NCBI GenBank assembly: GCA_963764205.1
Contig: CAVXRN010000004.1
Coordinates: 264,784 to 328,783, forward strand
Direction of reading: 5' to 3'
Length of the DNA stretch: 64,000 bases
From: Chersky-840 sp963764205
GTDB lineage: Bacteria; Actinomycetota; Acidimicrobiia; Acidimicrobiales; UBA8190
Under the pieces are notes generated by a model, which was not told the origin of the DNA, searched no databases, and saw only the letters and a list, made by a program, of their open reading frames with translations. Both the position numbers and the translations under genes were made by a program. Every line of letters starts with the position of its first letter. Within the stretch, counting starts at the first letter, position 1. Positions 8,070 through 17,233 of the stretch are shown here, in pieces.

Positions 8070-10865
8070 ATGGCCGCGTCGTCTCCAGCAGACAACAGGC
8101 GCGGTGGCGCCTCGACTCGCGTGGCGCCGGTGCCCGCGGTGTTGGCGCACCTGGCCGAGCGCTCCGCCTCACCCCCGGCCGCATCGGCGACCTTGCACCG
8201 CCTGGTCGACGAGCGGCCCGAGGTCGTCGACCGGCTGATGCTGGGTTCGGGTCCGAGCCCCCTGGCACTCGCGCTCGTCCAGGTGAGTGCCGCCAGCGAC
8301 GTTCTGGGCCGGCTGTGCGTCGTGGACCCGGCCGCCCTCGACGTGCTCGAAGAGCTGCACCGGCCCGTTTCCATCGACACGGCCGACCCGGCGGCCTTGG
8401 CGCGTTCCAAGAGGCTCGAGCTCCTGCGCATCGCGGGCCGCGACCTGCTCGGCCTGGACGCGCTCGAGACGGTCGGGGTGGCTCTCGCCGACCTTGCCCA
8501 ACAGGTACTCGGCGGAGCCGTCTCGCTCGCGTCCGACGACAAGGCCATCGCCGTCATCGGCATGGGCAAACTCGGCGGGCGCGAACTGAACTACGCCAGC
8601 GACGTCGACGTGCTGTTCCTCTGCGCCGACGGCCCGGACGAGGACGCGGCACGGCGCATCCTGCAGATCGCACGCCTGTGCTTCCGGGTCGACGTCGACC
8701 TTCGCCCCGAAGGGCGATCGGGCCCCCTGACACGATCGCTCGACAGCTACCGCGCCTACTGGGCCCGATGGGCCGCGGCATGGGAATTCCAGGCGCTCCT
8801 GAAAGCGCGCGCCGTCGCCGGCGACCCGGGGCTCGGCCGTCAATTCGAGAGCGCCGCGATCGAGCAGGTGTGGGGGAGGAGCTACAGCGCCGACGAGCTG
8901 GCTCAGGTGCGGTCCATGAAAGCGCGCACCGAAGGGGTCGTCGCCGGACGGGGTCTGGTCGGGCGTGAGATCAAGCGCGGTCCGGGTGGCATCCGCGATA
9001 TCGAGTTCGCCGTCCAGCTCCTGCAGCTCGTCCACGGGGGCCATGACGCAGGCATCAGAGAGCGCTCCACGCTGGGCGCGCTGGCGGAGCTGGCCGGAGC
9101 CGGGTACGTCGCCGCCGAGGACGCCACCGTGCTGGCCGAGGCGTACCGGTTCTTGCGCACCGTGGAGCACCGTCTGCAACTCGTCGAAGAGGACCAGACC
9201 CACTCGGTCCCGACCGACCCCGTCGCACGCCGCCGGCTCGCCCTCGTCATGGGCTATCGAGACGATGCCTCGGACTCGGCCACCGCGCGGTTCGACGACG
9301 CACTGCGCCAGCGTCAACGAGACGTCCGCGCCATCCACGAGCGGCTCTTCTTCCGGCCCTTGCTCGAAGCGTTCGCCCATGTCGACACCGCTAGCCCTAC
9401 ACCTGACGGTGCACCAGCACCGACCCCGGGGGCGGTGATGTCGGGCGAGGCGGTGGCGCGGCGCCTCGACGCCTTCGGCTTCTCCGACGCCACCAGGACC
9501 CGGGCCGCGGTGGAGGACCTGGCCGGGGGCATGACCCGCAGCTCTCGCCTCATGGCCCAGTTGCTGCCGCTCGTCCTCGACTGGCTTTCGCTCTCGCCCG
9601 ACCCCGACCTCGGCCTCCTGGGCCTGCGCAATCTGGTCGTGCGCCCCCACCAGCGATCGCTCCTGGTCACCGCCTTCCGGGAATCCCCCGAGGCCGCTCG
9701 GCGCCTGTGCCTGCTGCTCGGGTCGAGCCGGACCCTGGTCGAGGCGATCGAACGCAATCCCGAGCTCATCGCCATCATGGGTGACGACCAGGCCCTCACC
9801 CCCACGCCCCGCAACGCCCTGGTGGCCGAAGCGGGCGAACGCCTGCACCGCAACGACGACGAGTCGTGGCGCCGGGCCCAGCTCGTCCGCTTGCGCCAGG
9901 ACCAGCACGTCCGCATCGCGGCGCGCGACCTGCTCGACGTGGACGACGTCGTGGCCACCGGTCGCGCCTTGTCGGGGATGAACGAGGCATTGCTCGAGGC
10001 GGCGCTCGAGGTGGTCGACCCGCCCATGCCCTTCGCCATCGTGGGCATGGGGCGCCTGGGCGGAGCCGAGATGTCCTACGCCAGCGACCTGGACCTGCTC
10101 CTGGTCTACGACGAGGCCGGCGACGAGCAGGGTGAAGCGGTGGCGGAGTCGCTGCTGCACCTCATGCACGGGCCGAGCCCGGCCGAGCGGGTGGCCACCA
10201 TCGACCTCGGGCTCCGACCCGAGGGTGGACAAGGACGCCTCACCCGCGACCTGCGCGGCTACGCGGCGTACTTCGATCGCTGGGCCGAGACGTGGGAACG
10301 CCAGGCGCTCGCCCGTGCTCGCATCGTCGCCGGCGACACCGCCTTGGGCGTGAGGTTCATGGCCCTCCTCGACGAATTCGTCTGGGGCCGTCCCCTCACC
10401 GGGAGCGACGTGGCCGCCATCAGGAGGATGAAGGCGCGCATCGAGCGAGAACGCATCCCCTCGCGTGAGGATCCCCAGTTCCATCTGAAGCTGGGGCGCG
10501 GGTCGCTGTCGGACATCGAATGGACGGTGCAGCTGCTCCAGCTGCGCCACCACATCCCCGAGCCGAGCACCCACACCGCGCTCGAGGTCCTGGGTGACCG
10601 AGGGGTGCTCGCTCCCGCCGACCAGGTGGCGCTCCGCGACGCCTACCGTTTCTGCGAGCGGACCCGGAATCGCTGGCACCTCGTCGGGGCCCTGCCGGGG
10701 GGTGGGTCGCCCGGCGACGCGCTCCCCACCCAGGCCGACCAGCTCTCCCACCTGGCGAGGAGCCTCGGGACCACACCGTCGTCGCTGCGCGACGACTACC
10801 GCCGGGTCACGCGACGGGCCCGCCGAGTCGTCGAGCGCGTCTTCTACGGAATCCAAGAAGGATGA
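8070..10865 (+). CDS. glnE: Bifunctional glutamine synthetase adenylyltransferase/deadenylase
   Basis: 931 residues from ATG 8070 (GTG 8067 adjacent is an alternative; the shine-dalgarno is weak). Two nucleotidyltransferase half-domains are visible: GMGKLGGRELNYASDVDVL in the N-terminal half and GMGRLGGAEMSYASDLDLL in the C-terminal half, each followed by its PII-uridylyltransferase-like helical domain (RGPGGIRDIEFAVQLLQL and RGSLSDIEWTVQLLQL). GlnE attaches AMP to and removes it from glutamine synthetase according to nitrogen status. The type I synthetase at 32455-33876 carries the tyrosine target. The gene is divergent from nadE, and an open frame continuing upstream to 7608 lies inside nadE and was rejected as part of the protein. 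Confidence 0.93.
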   Translation: MAASSPADNRRGGASTRVAPVPAVLAHLAERSASPPAASATLHRLVDERPEVVDRLMLGSGPSPLALALVQVSAASDVLGRLCVVDPAALDVLEELHRPVSIDTADPAALARSKRLELLRIAGRDLLGLDALETVGVALADLAQQVLGGAVSLASDDKAIAVIGMGKLGGRELNYASDVDVLFLCADGPDEDAARRILQIARLCFRVDVDLRPEGRSGPLTRSLDSYRAYWARWAAAWEFQALLKARAVAGDPGLGRQFESAAIEQVWGRSYSADELAQVRSMKARTEGVVAGRGLVGREIKRGPGGIRDIEFAVQLLQLVHGGHDAGIRERSTLGALAELAGAGYVAAEDATVLAEAYRFLRTVEHRLQLVEEDQTHSVPTDPVARRRLALVMGYRDDASDSATARFDDALRQRQRDVRAIHERLFFRPLLEAFAHVDTASPTPDGAPAPTPGAVMSGEAVARRLDAFGFSDATRTRAAVEDLAGGMTRSSRLMAQLLPLVLDWLSLSPDPDLGLLGLRNLVVRPHQRSLLVTAFRESPEAARRLCLLLGSSRTLVEAIERNPELIAIMGDDQALTPTPRNALVAEAGERLHRNDDESWRRAQLVRLRQDQHVRIAARDLLDVDDVVATGRALSGMNEALLEAALEVVDPPMPFAIVGMGRLGGAEMSYASDLDLLLVYDEAGDEQGEAVAESLLHLMHGPSPAERVATIDLGLRPEGGQGRLTRDLRGYAAYFDRWAETWERQALARARIVAGDTALGVRFMALLDEFVWGRPLTGSDVAAIRRMKARIERERIPSREDPQFHLKLGRGSLSDIEWTVQLLQLRHHIPEPSTHTALEVLGDRGVLAPADQVALRDAYRFCERTRNRWHLVGALPGGGSPGDALPTQADQLSHLARSLGTTPSSLRDDYRRVTRRARRVVERVFYGIQEG

Positions 10866-10947
10866 GCAGGCACCGGTCACAGCGGCCGCGGTGGCGTCGC
10901 GCCGGTAGCATTCGAGCAGTGCGAGCACGAGACAGGCGCTGAGCCGC

Positions 10948-12957
10948 ATGCCGTCGGGCCGCCGAGTTGCACCTGGGCCCGACGACGTCACGGGCACGGA
11001 CGGTGTCACCGACACCGACATCGACACGGACTTCAGTACCGACACCGACTTCAGTACCGACACCGACACCGACTCGGCGCTGCTCATCGACGCCATCTTG
11101 CGGTTGATGCCCGACGCCACCATCGTGACAGACGCGACGGGCCGGATCGTCACGGCCAACCCGGGAGCTGAATCGATGTTCGGCTATCCACCGGGAGCTC
11201 TCACGGGAATGGCCGTCGACGTGCTCGTGCCGGATCGACTCAGAGACGCCCACGCCGTTCACCGCGCCGATTTCACCGCTCATCCCTCCCCGCGCCCCAT
11301 GAGCACCGGGCCGCAGTTGTGGGCGAAGCGTCTCGACCGGACCGAGTTCCCCGCCGACATCAGCCTCGCCCCTCTCGGGGCGCCCGAGCGAGGGTTGACA
11401 CTGGCGGTCGTGCGGGACCTGACGGGTCGCCGCGCCGAATGGGAGGCGAGCGCGTGGCTGGCGGCGATCGTGTCCTCGTCGGAGGATGCGATCGTGTCGA
11501 TGGACCTGAACGGCACGATCAGCACGTGGAACCCCGGCGCCGAGCGCCTGCTCGGCTACAGCGCGGACGAGATCAGGGGCAAGCCTATGGCGCGACTGGT
11601 CCCCGAGCGCCTCCACGTCGATGTCGAGGAACAGATGGCGCGCGTGCGGGGAGGGATGCACATCCCCAGCCGCGACACGGTTCGCCTCCACAAGAACGGC
11701 GACGAGGTCGAAGTGGCGGAAGCCCTCTCGCTTATCCGGGAGCCGACCGGCGTCTCCACTGGGATCTCGGCTGTCTTACGTGACATCACGACTCGCAAGC
11801 GAGCCGAGCGGGAACTTCGACGGCTCCTCGTCGACGGACAGCGACGCGAGCGGTGGTTGGGCGCGATCTCCGAGGTCCGGCTGTCGATGCTCGCCGGCGG
11901 CAGGATCGAACAGTGGCTGGCCCTGATCGCCCGACGGGCGTCGGAGCTCGCCGACGCGGACGGCATCACGGTCAGCGTGGTCACGGGGAGCGACCACCCT
12001 CGATTGGAGGTGCTCGCCACCCACGGGGCACCGGTGGCGCAGCACCGGGGCCAATTCATCTCGATCGAGGAGTCGGCCGCGGGGCGGGTCTTCACCTCGA
12101 GCCGCTCGACGGTCACGACCGATCCCGCGACGGTGCTCAGTGCCGATGAGCCCGACGCCGTGCCCGCCGGGCTCGGGCCGCTGCTCCTGGTCCCGATCAC
12201 GACGTCACACGGCAACGACGGCGTGTTGGGCGTGGTGCGGCTGGTGGGTCGAGCCGGTTTCAGCCCCGAGGAGATCAGGGTGGTCGAGAGCTTCGGGCAA
12301 CAGGCCGGCCTCGCCATCGAGCTCGACCGTGCCCAGAACGACCGCGAACAGCTCGCCGTCATGATCGACCGTGAACGCATCGCCAGGGACCTGCACGATC
12401 ACGTCGTCCAACGGCTCTTCGCCGTGGGCATGGCCCTGCAGGCCGCTTCCCGCTCGGTCGACGACGTGGCGGCACTGGATCGCATCGGAGAGTCGATCGA
12501 AGAGCTCGACGCCACCATCCGCGACGTACGGTCCACCATTTTCTCGCTCGCCCTGCGCACCAGCGACAGAGTGGGAGCGAGCACGCGCGCCCGACTGCTG
12601 GACGTGACCTCCATGGCAGCCCAAGGTCTCGGGTTCCAGCCGCGACTCCAATTCGACGGTCCCGTCGACACGAAGGTCCCCGAGGAGCTGGTCCCCGACG
12701 TGCTGGCGGTCGTGCGCGAGGGCCTGTCCAACACCACGCGCCACGCCCGCGCGTCGCGCGTCGAGGTTCGGGTCGACGTGCAGGGCGACTTGACCATCAC
12801 GGTGACCGACAACGGCGTCGGCATGGGTGACAGCACCCGATCGAGCGGTCTCGCCAATCTCCGGGCCAGGGCCGAAGCGCGCGGTGGGTCGATGACCGTG
12901 GGGTCGGGGGACAAGCGAGGGACGCGACTCGTCTGGCGGGTGCCGCTGTCGCGCTGA
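10948..12957 (+). CDS. PAS-PAS-GAF sensor histidine kinase (HisKA_3 type)
   Basis: 669 residues. After a low-complexity Thr/Asp leader (about residues 15-40) come two PAS domains (about 45-150 and 165-285; DATGRIVTANPGAESMFGYP and DLNGTISTWNPGAERLLGYS), a GAF domain (about 300-455), a HisKA_3 dimerisation domain with the phospho-acceptor in RERIARDLHDHVVQRLFAVG, and an ATPase domain (VVREGLSNTTRHARASRVEV, VTDNGVGMG). No membrane helices are seen, so it is a cytoplasmic sensor of the DevS/NarL-partner kind. No NarL-type response regulator lies beside it, so its partner must be elsewhere. The signal is unknown. Confidence 0.9.
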   Translation: MPSGRRVAPGPDDVTGTDGVTDTDIDTDFSTDTDFSTDTDTDSALLIDAILRLMPDATIVTDATGRIVTANPGAESMFGYPPGALTGMAVDVLVPDRLRDAHAVHRADFTAHPSPRPMSTGPQLWAKRLDRTEFPADISLAPLGAPERGLTLAVVRDLTGRRAEWEASAWLAAIVSSSEDAIVSMDLNGTISTWNPGAERLLGYSADEIRGKPMARLVPERLHVDVEEQMARVRGGMHIPSRDTVRLHKNGDEVEVAEALSLIREPTGVSTGISAVLRDITTRKRAERELRRLLVDGQRRERWLGAISEVRLSMLAGGRIEQWLALIARRASELADADGITVSVVTGSDHPRLEVLATHGAPVAQHRGQFISIEESAAGRVFTSSRSTVTTDPATVLSADEPDAVPAGLGPLLLVPITTSHGNDGVLGVVRLVGRAGFSPEEIRVVESFGQQAGLAIELDRAQNDREQLAVMIDRERIARDLHDHVVQRLFAVGMALQAASRSVDDVAALDRIGESIEELDATIRDVRSTIFSLALRTSDRVGASTRARLLDVTSMAAQGLGFQPRLQFDGPVDTKVPEELVPDVLAVVREGLSNTTRHARASRVEVRVDVQGDLTITVTDNGVGMGDSTRSSGLANLRARAEARGGSMTVGSGDKRGTRLVWRVPLSR

Positions 12958-12963
12958 ACGGCA

Positions 12964-14130
12964 CTACGACTGTTCGGACACCTCCGTGGGCTCCACGTCG
13001 CGACGGGCGATCACGTGCACGTCGACGTCGCAATCCCCGGCGAAGCGCAGCACCCGCTGGACGACCGACCCCTTCGTCAATTCCTCCCACCGACTACGTC
13101 GACTCGAGCCCAAGACGATCTGGGTGACCTGGTGTTGGCGGGCGAAGTCGACGAGGGTCCGGGCCGGCTCTTCCGAATTGAGGACGTGCCAATGCGCTCC
13201 GAGGTCATCGGCGAGCTTGTGCAAGACGTCGAGCTCGTCCACGGCCCCCCGGCGCGACTGGTCGGATGCGACGACGTGGACGGCGAGCAGGTCGGCCTTG
13301 GTCCGCGCCGCGATGCGCGCCGCCCGACGGATCACGGCGTCGGTGCCGTGCGCACCGGTCACGGCCACCATGATCCGCTCACGCGTCTCCCACAGCGCCT
13401 CGGCGTGTCGGTCCCGGAGGTAGGCGAGGAGCTCCTCTTCGGTCTCGTCGGCCACGAATCGCAGGGCGAGTTCGCGCAGAGCGACGAGATTCTCGGTGCG
13501 GAAGAAATGCGTCAGGGCATCGGGCACTTTCTCCGCCGGGTAGATGTTGCCGTGGACCATGCGCCGGCGCAGCGCCTCGGGCGAGGAGTCGATGAGCTCC
13601 AGCTGGTCGGCCCGACGCACAACCCAGTCGGGCACTCGCTCACGAACCCGCGTGCCGGTCATGCGCTCGACGGCGTCGGCGATGCTCTCGAGGTGCTGGA
13701 CATTGACCGTGGAGATCACCGCGATCCCGGCGTCGATGAGCTCGAGCACGTCCTCCCATCGCTTCTCGTGGCGTCCCGAGCCGGGCACGTTGGTGTGGGC
13801 GAGCTCGTCCACGAGGGCCACCTCGGGTCGGCGGGCGAGCACGGCCTCGACGTCCATCTCCTCGAATTGCGACTCCCGGTAGGCGACCAGCTTCCGGGGC
13901 ACGACCTCGAGGTCGCGGATCAGCTCTGCCGTGCGGGGGCGACCGTGGGTTTCGACATAGCCGACGACGACGTCTGCGCCCCGCCGGTGGCGACGCCAGC
14001 CCTCGTCGAGCATGGCGAAGGTCTTCCCCACCCCGGCGACCGCACCCATGTAGAGACGGAAGCGACCGGTCGGGCCGACGGCGTCGGACTCGACCGGCTC
14101 GTGGCGATCGGTGGCGCCGGTCTCGGCCAT
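12964..14130 (-). CDS. kdpD: KdpD N-terminal sensor half (KdpD domain plus universal stress domain)
   Basis: 388 residues from ATG 14130. It begins with the KdpD regulatory domain: FRLYMGAVAGVGKTFAM (P-loop), DVVVGYVETHGRP and VALVDELAHTNVPGSGRHEKRW, then about residues 240-370 form a universal stress protein domain (ERIMVAVTGAHGTDAVIRRA, LGSSRRSRWEEL). It stops after that and has no DUF4118 membrane domain or kinase. In E. coli KdpD these parts are fused to the kinase; here the kinase half is a separate gene starting 84 bp away on the other strand. As a free protein it could still sense ATP, potassium or c-di-AMP and act on the kinase in trans; this is inference. Confidence 0.88.
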   Translation of the reverse strand: MAETGATDRHEPVESDAVGPTGRFRLYMGAVAGVGKTFAMLDEGWRRHRRGADVVVGYVETHGRPRTAELIRDLEVVPRKLVAYRESQFEEMDVEAVLARRPEVALVDELAHTNVPGSGRHEKRWEDVLELIDAGIAVISTVNVQHLESIADAVERMTGTRVRERVPDWVVRRADQLELIDSSPEALRRRMVHGNIYPAEKVPDALTHFFRTENLVALRELALRFVADETEEELLAYLRDRHAEALWETRERIMVAVTGAHGTDAVIRRAARIAARTKADLLAVHVVASDQSRRGAVDELDVLHKLADDLGAHWHVLNSEEPARTLVDFARQHQVTQIVLGSSRRSRWEELTKGSVVQRVLRFAGDCDVDVHVIARRDVEPTEVSEQS

Positions 14131-14147
14131 GGGTCTTATTGTGCCCG

Positions 14148-14165
14148 GTGCCGGGGCGCCGGCAC
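14148..14165. promoter_or_regulatory. 7-bp inverted repeat between the divergent kdpD halves
   Basis: GTGCCGG-GGCG-CCGGCAC is a perfect dyad with a four-base spacer, in the 84-bp gap between the two divergently transcribed halves of KdpD. The position suits a shared operator, for example for KdpE, but a GC-rich hairpin by chance is also possible. Confidence 0.35.
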
Positions 14166-14214
14166 GAAACGACGCGCCGGTATCGTAAAAGGTCGAGGAC
14201 AGAAGGTAGAGGTC

Positions 14215-15699
14215 ATGGGACAACGGCGACGCGCGGTGGTGGGATGTGTCGCCGCTCTCGTCGTCATGGCGCCTCTGGTGGCGGTCATGGTGCCGCTGCG
14301 CAGCCACCTGAGCATCGCCACCAGCGGCCTGGTTCTGGTCGTGCCCGTGGTGACCGGCGTCGTCGTCGGAGGGTTCACCGCCGGTGTGTTCGCCGTGCTC
14401 GTCGGCTTCCTCGTCTACGACCTCGTGTTCATCCCGCCCTACTTCACCCTGTCGGTGGGCGCGGGAGAGAACTGGGTCGCCCTGGTCGTCTACGTCGCGG
14501 TCATGTTGCTGGTGGCGAGCGTGGTGGCCCGGCTCGAGGCGACGCGCACCGAGGCCCACCAGCACGAGACGGCGATCCGACGACTGTTCGAGCTCACCGA
14601 CCTCCTCATCGAGGACCGCCCGTTGTCAGAAGTCCTCGAGCTCATCGTGTCCACGGTCCACGATGCGTTCGCACTGCGAAGCGTGGCCCTGCTGCTCCCG
14701 GTGGAGGCACGGCTCGAGGTGGTGGCGTCGGCCGGCGCGCCGTTGTCGGAGACAGAGTTGCGCCGCGTCGCGCCCGAGCCCGGCGTCCCTGCCAGCCTCG
14801 GAGCCTCCGCCGCGTCACGCGGCTCGGACGCGCAGACCGTGGCACTCACGGCCACGGGCCGCCCGATCGGGCTGCTCCACATCTGGGGTGCCGATCTGAG
14901 TCGGCACGACCAGGACCTGCTGCACACCTTCGCCAACCAGATGGCGCTCGCCCTCGAGCGCGCGCAACTACGGGAGCAGGCCCTGCGGACGGAGCTGCTC
15001 GAGGAGGTCGACCGCCTCCAACGCGCCCTGGTGGGAGCGGTCTCCCACGACCTGCGCACTCCCCTGGCCACCATCAAGGCCTCCGCGTCGACATTGCGGA
15101 GCGCCGAAGCCACCGTGGACGGGGCGGAGCGGGACGAGCTGCTGGAGCTCATCGACAACCAGACCGACCGCCTCGACCGGCTCGTGTCCAATCTGCTCGA
15201 CATGTCGCGCGTCCAGGCCGGCGCGCTCGAGCTGCGCAATCAACCGATCGCCGTGGGCGACCTCGTCACCGACGCCGTGCGCGGCCTCGGCCACGGGGCC
15301 CGGGTCTCCGACATCACGACGGAGATCGACGACGATCTCCCGCTCGTGGACGTCGACCACCTCCTGATCGGCCAGGTGCTCGCCAATCTCCTCGACAACG
15401 CCCTTCGCTATGCGCCACCGAACACGGCCATCACGATCCGGGCACAGCGTCGTGACGACGGTCGCGTGCAAGTGGCCGTGCAAGACGCCGGACCGGGTGT
15501 GCCCCGAGCCGAGCGGACCAAGGTCTTCGGGATGTTCAACCGCAGCGGGACGTCGGGGGGCACCGGCGTGGGGTTGTCGATCGCCAAGGCGTTCATCGAG
15601 GCACACGGCGAGACGATCTGGGTCGAGGACGTGCCCGGGGGTGGGGCCCGTTTCTGCTTCACCATGCCCGCCGCTTGCATCACCGTGGACGTGCCCTGA
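14215..15699 (+). CDS. kdpD: KdpD-like sensor histidine kinase, C-terminal half (DUF4118-GAF-HisKA-HATPase)
   Basis: 494 residues from ATG 14215. Four hydrophobic helices (about residues 8-105) form a DUF4118 domain with VYDLVFIPPYFTLSVG, the typical KdpD membrane region. A GAF domain (about 125-255) follows, then HisKA with the phospho-acceptor in GAVSHDLRTPLATIKAS and an ATPase domain (GQVLANLLDNALRYAPP, GTGVGLSIAKAFIEAHG). It lacks the N-terminal KdpD and USP domains, which are encoded by the divergent gene. The kdpE start follows the stop with no gap, so kinase and regulator form an operon. Confidence 0.9.
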   Translation: MGQRRRAVVGCVAALVVMAPLVAVMVPLRSHLSIATSGLVLVVPVVTGVVVGGFTAGVFAVLVGFLVYDLVFIPPYFTLSVGAGENWVALVVYVAVMLLVASVVARLEATRTEAHQHETAIRRLFELTDLLIEDRPLSEVLELIVSTVHDAFALRSVALLLPVEARLEVVASAGAPLSETELRRVAPEPGVPASLGASAASRGSDAQTVALTATGRPIGLLHIWGADLSRHDQDLLHTFANQMALALERAQLREQALRTELLEEVDRLQRALVGAVSHDLRTPLATIKASASTLRSAEATVDGAERDELLELIDNQTDRLDRLVSNLLDMSRVQAGALELRNQPIAVGDLVTDAVRGLGHGARVSDITTEIDDDLPLVDVDHLLIGQVLANLLDNALRYAPPNTAITIRAQRRDDGRVQVAVQDAGPGVPRAERTKVFGMFNRSGTSGGTGVGLSIAKAFIEAHGETIWVEDVPGGGARFCFTMPAACITVDVP

Positions 15700-16413
15700 G
15701 TGGCCACGGTCCTCGCCGTCGACGACGATCAGGCCCTGCTGCGAGTCCTGCGGATCGGGCTGAGCGCGCTCGGATACGACGTGCTCGTGGCCTCGACCGG
15801 AGAGCAGGGCATCTCCCAGGCCGCTATCGGCGCACCCGACATCGTCGTGCTCGATCTGGGCCTCCCCGACATCGACGGCATGGAGGTGTGCCGGAGGATC
15901 CGGCAGTGGAGCACGGTGCCGATCATCGTCCTCTCGGCTGACGGCACCGAGGACCGCAAGATCGCCTCCCTCGACGGTGGGGCCGACGACTACATGACCA
16001 AGCCCTTCGGGATGGGCGAGCTCGAGGCGCGACTGCGCGTGGCGCTGCGGCACCGCGCCGCAGAGCACGACGACGACGAGTCCAAGGAGATCGTGGTCGG
16101 CGCGCTCGAGCTCGACCTGGTCCATCACGAGGCTCGCATGGCAGGGCAGCCCGTCGACCTTACGACCCGGGAGTTCGCCCTCCTCGTCTTCTTGGCACAG
16201 CACGCCGGCAAGATCTGTACGCACCACATGATCCTCGAGCACGTATGGGGGCCCCACTACGGCACCGAGACCCAGTACCTCCGGGTCTACGTGTACCGGC
16301 TGCGCCGCAAGCTCGGCGACGAGAAGGGCGCGCTCGTCCGCACCCATCCCGGTGTCGGGTACCAACTCGTCGAGGAGGACACACCGGAGACCGACGGCGG
16401 GCTGGGACGGTGA
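15700..16413 (+). CDS. kdpE: KdpE-like response regulator, OmpR family
   Basis: 237 residues from a GTG directly after the kinase stop. The receiver domain has the acidic pair in LAVDDDQALL, the phospho-acceptor Asp in IVVLDLGLPDIDG and the conserved Lys in MTKPFGMGELEARL. The C-terminal winged-helix DNA-binding domain (about 135-230) ends with the usual LRVYVYRLRRKLGDE and THPGVGYQLVEE. Expected role is activation of a potassium-uptake operon under potassium limitation or osmotic stress, but no kdpFABC genes are in the window; the target may be elsewhere. Confidence 0.9.
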   Translation: MATVLAVDDDQALLRVLRIGLSALGYDVLVASTGEQGISQAAIGAPDIVVLDLGLPDIDGMEVCRRIRQWSTVPIIVLSADGTEDRKIASLDGGADDYMTKPFGMGELEARLRVALRHRAAEHDDDESKEIVVGALELDLVHHEARMAGQPVDLTTREFALLVFLAQHAGKICTHHMILEHVWGPHYGTETQYLRVYVYRLRRKLGDEKGALVRTHPGVGYQLVEEDTPETDGGLGR

Positions 16414-16475
16414 TACCGGCAGGAGCGGCGTCGACCAATTAGCCTCGGGGAACACCAGCTGAAGGGGGAACTTCG

Positions 16476-17210
16476 ATGGCTCGAAAGTTCGGCGCTGAGC
16501 TCCTGGGGACCTTTATCCTCGTGTACTTCGCTGTTGGCGTGGCCACCCTGGCCTTCGGGTTCGGCGCCACCGGCACGAGCTACTACGCCGGGGTGGTCGG
16601 CACCGCCCTGGCCTTCGGCCTCACGCTCATGGCCCTGGCGCACGTCCTGGGGCCCATCTCGGGAGCCCATGTCAACCCCGCCGTCACCATCGGCGCTCTG
16701 CTGGCGGGCCGGATCCCGTTGGTCGAAGCGGTCGGGTACTGGATCGCCCAGTTCGTCGGGGGGATCCTCGGAGCGCTGCTCCTGTGGGGCACGTTCAGCT
16801 CCTCACCTCTCTACAGCCGGACCAAGACCGGGCTCGGAGCCGACGGGTGGGGACAGGCGAGCCACATCAACATCAACGTCGGTGGAGCATTTCTGGTCGA
16901 GGTGGTGTTGACCGCCTTCTTCGTGTTCGTGATCCTCGGTGTGACGAGCAAGATCGGGAACGCGGCGACGGCCGGGATGGTCATCGGGCTGTCGTTGACG
17001 GTGGTGCACCTCATCGGCATTCCCATCACCGGGACGTCGGTGAACCCCGCCCGCAGCCTGGGGCCGGCCCTCGTGGTGGGGGGACTGGCACTGCACCAGG
17101 TGTGGCTGTTCATCGTGGCGCCGCTGGTGGGCGGCGTACTGGCCGCCGGCCTCCACATCCTCATCTATCCCAGCGCAGCGTCCGACGCCCCCGAGCCCGC
17201 CCAGGCCTGA
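16476..17210 (+). CDS. Aquaporin / MIP family channel
   Basis: 244 residues with six hydrophobic helices and both half-helix NPA motifs: HVNPAVTIGALLAGR and SVNPARSLGPALVVGG. The N-terminus KFGAELLGTFILVYFAVG is typical of AqpZ-like water channels; the aromatic/arginine filter arginine follows the second NPA (NPARS). A good ribosome site (GAAGGGGGAA) stands before ATG 16476. Located in the cytoplasmic membrane; it lies just downstream of kdpE with 62 bp between, so it may respond to the same osmotic control. Water specificity rather than glycerol is inferred from the short loops. Confidence 0.92.
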   Translation: MARKFGAELLGTFILVYFAVGVATLAFGFGATGTSYYAGVVGTALAFGLTLMALAHVLGPISGAHVNPAVTIGALLAGRIPLVEAVGYWIAQFVGGILGALLLWGTFSSSPLYSRTKTGLGADGWGQASHININVGGAFLVEVVLTAFFVFVILGVTSKIGNAATAGMVIGLSLTVVHLIGIPITGTSVNPARSLGPALVVGGLALHQVWLFIVAPLVGGVLAAGLHILIYPSAASDAPEPAQA

Positions 17211-17233
17211 CCGGGACCTGAGGTCCAGCACCG

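Noticed and set aside
8169..11159. A 996-codon open frame on the minus strand opposite glnE
   Set aside because: It lies fully antisense to GlnE, has a protein composition of His/Gly/Gln/Val with no family motif, and arises from G/C third-position bias in the opposite frame.
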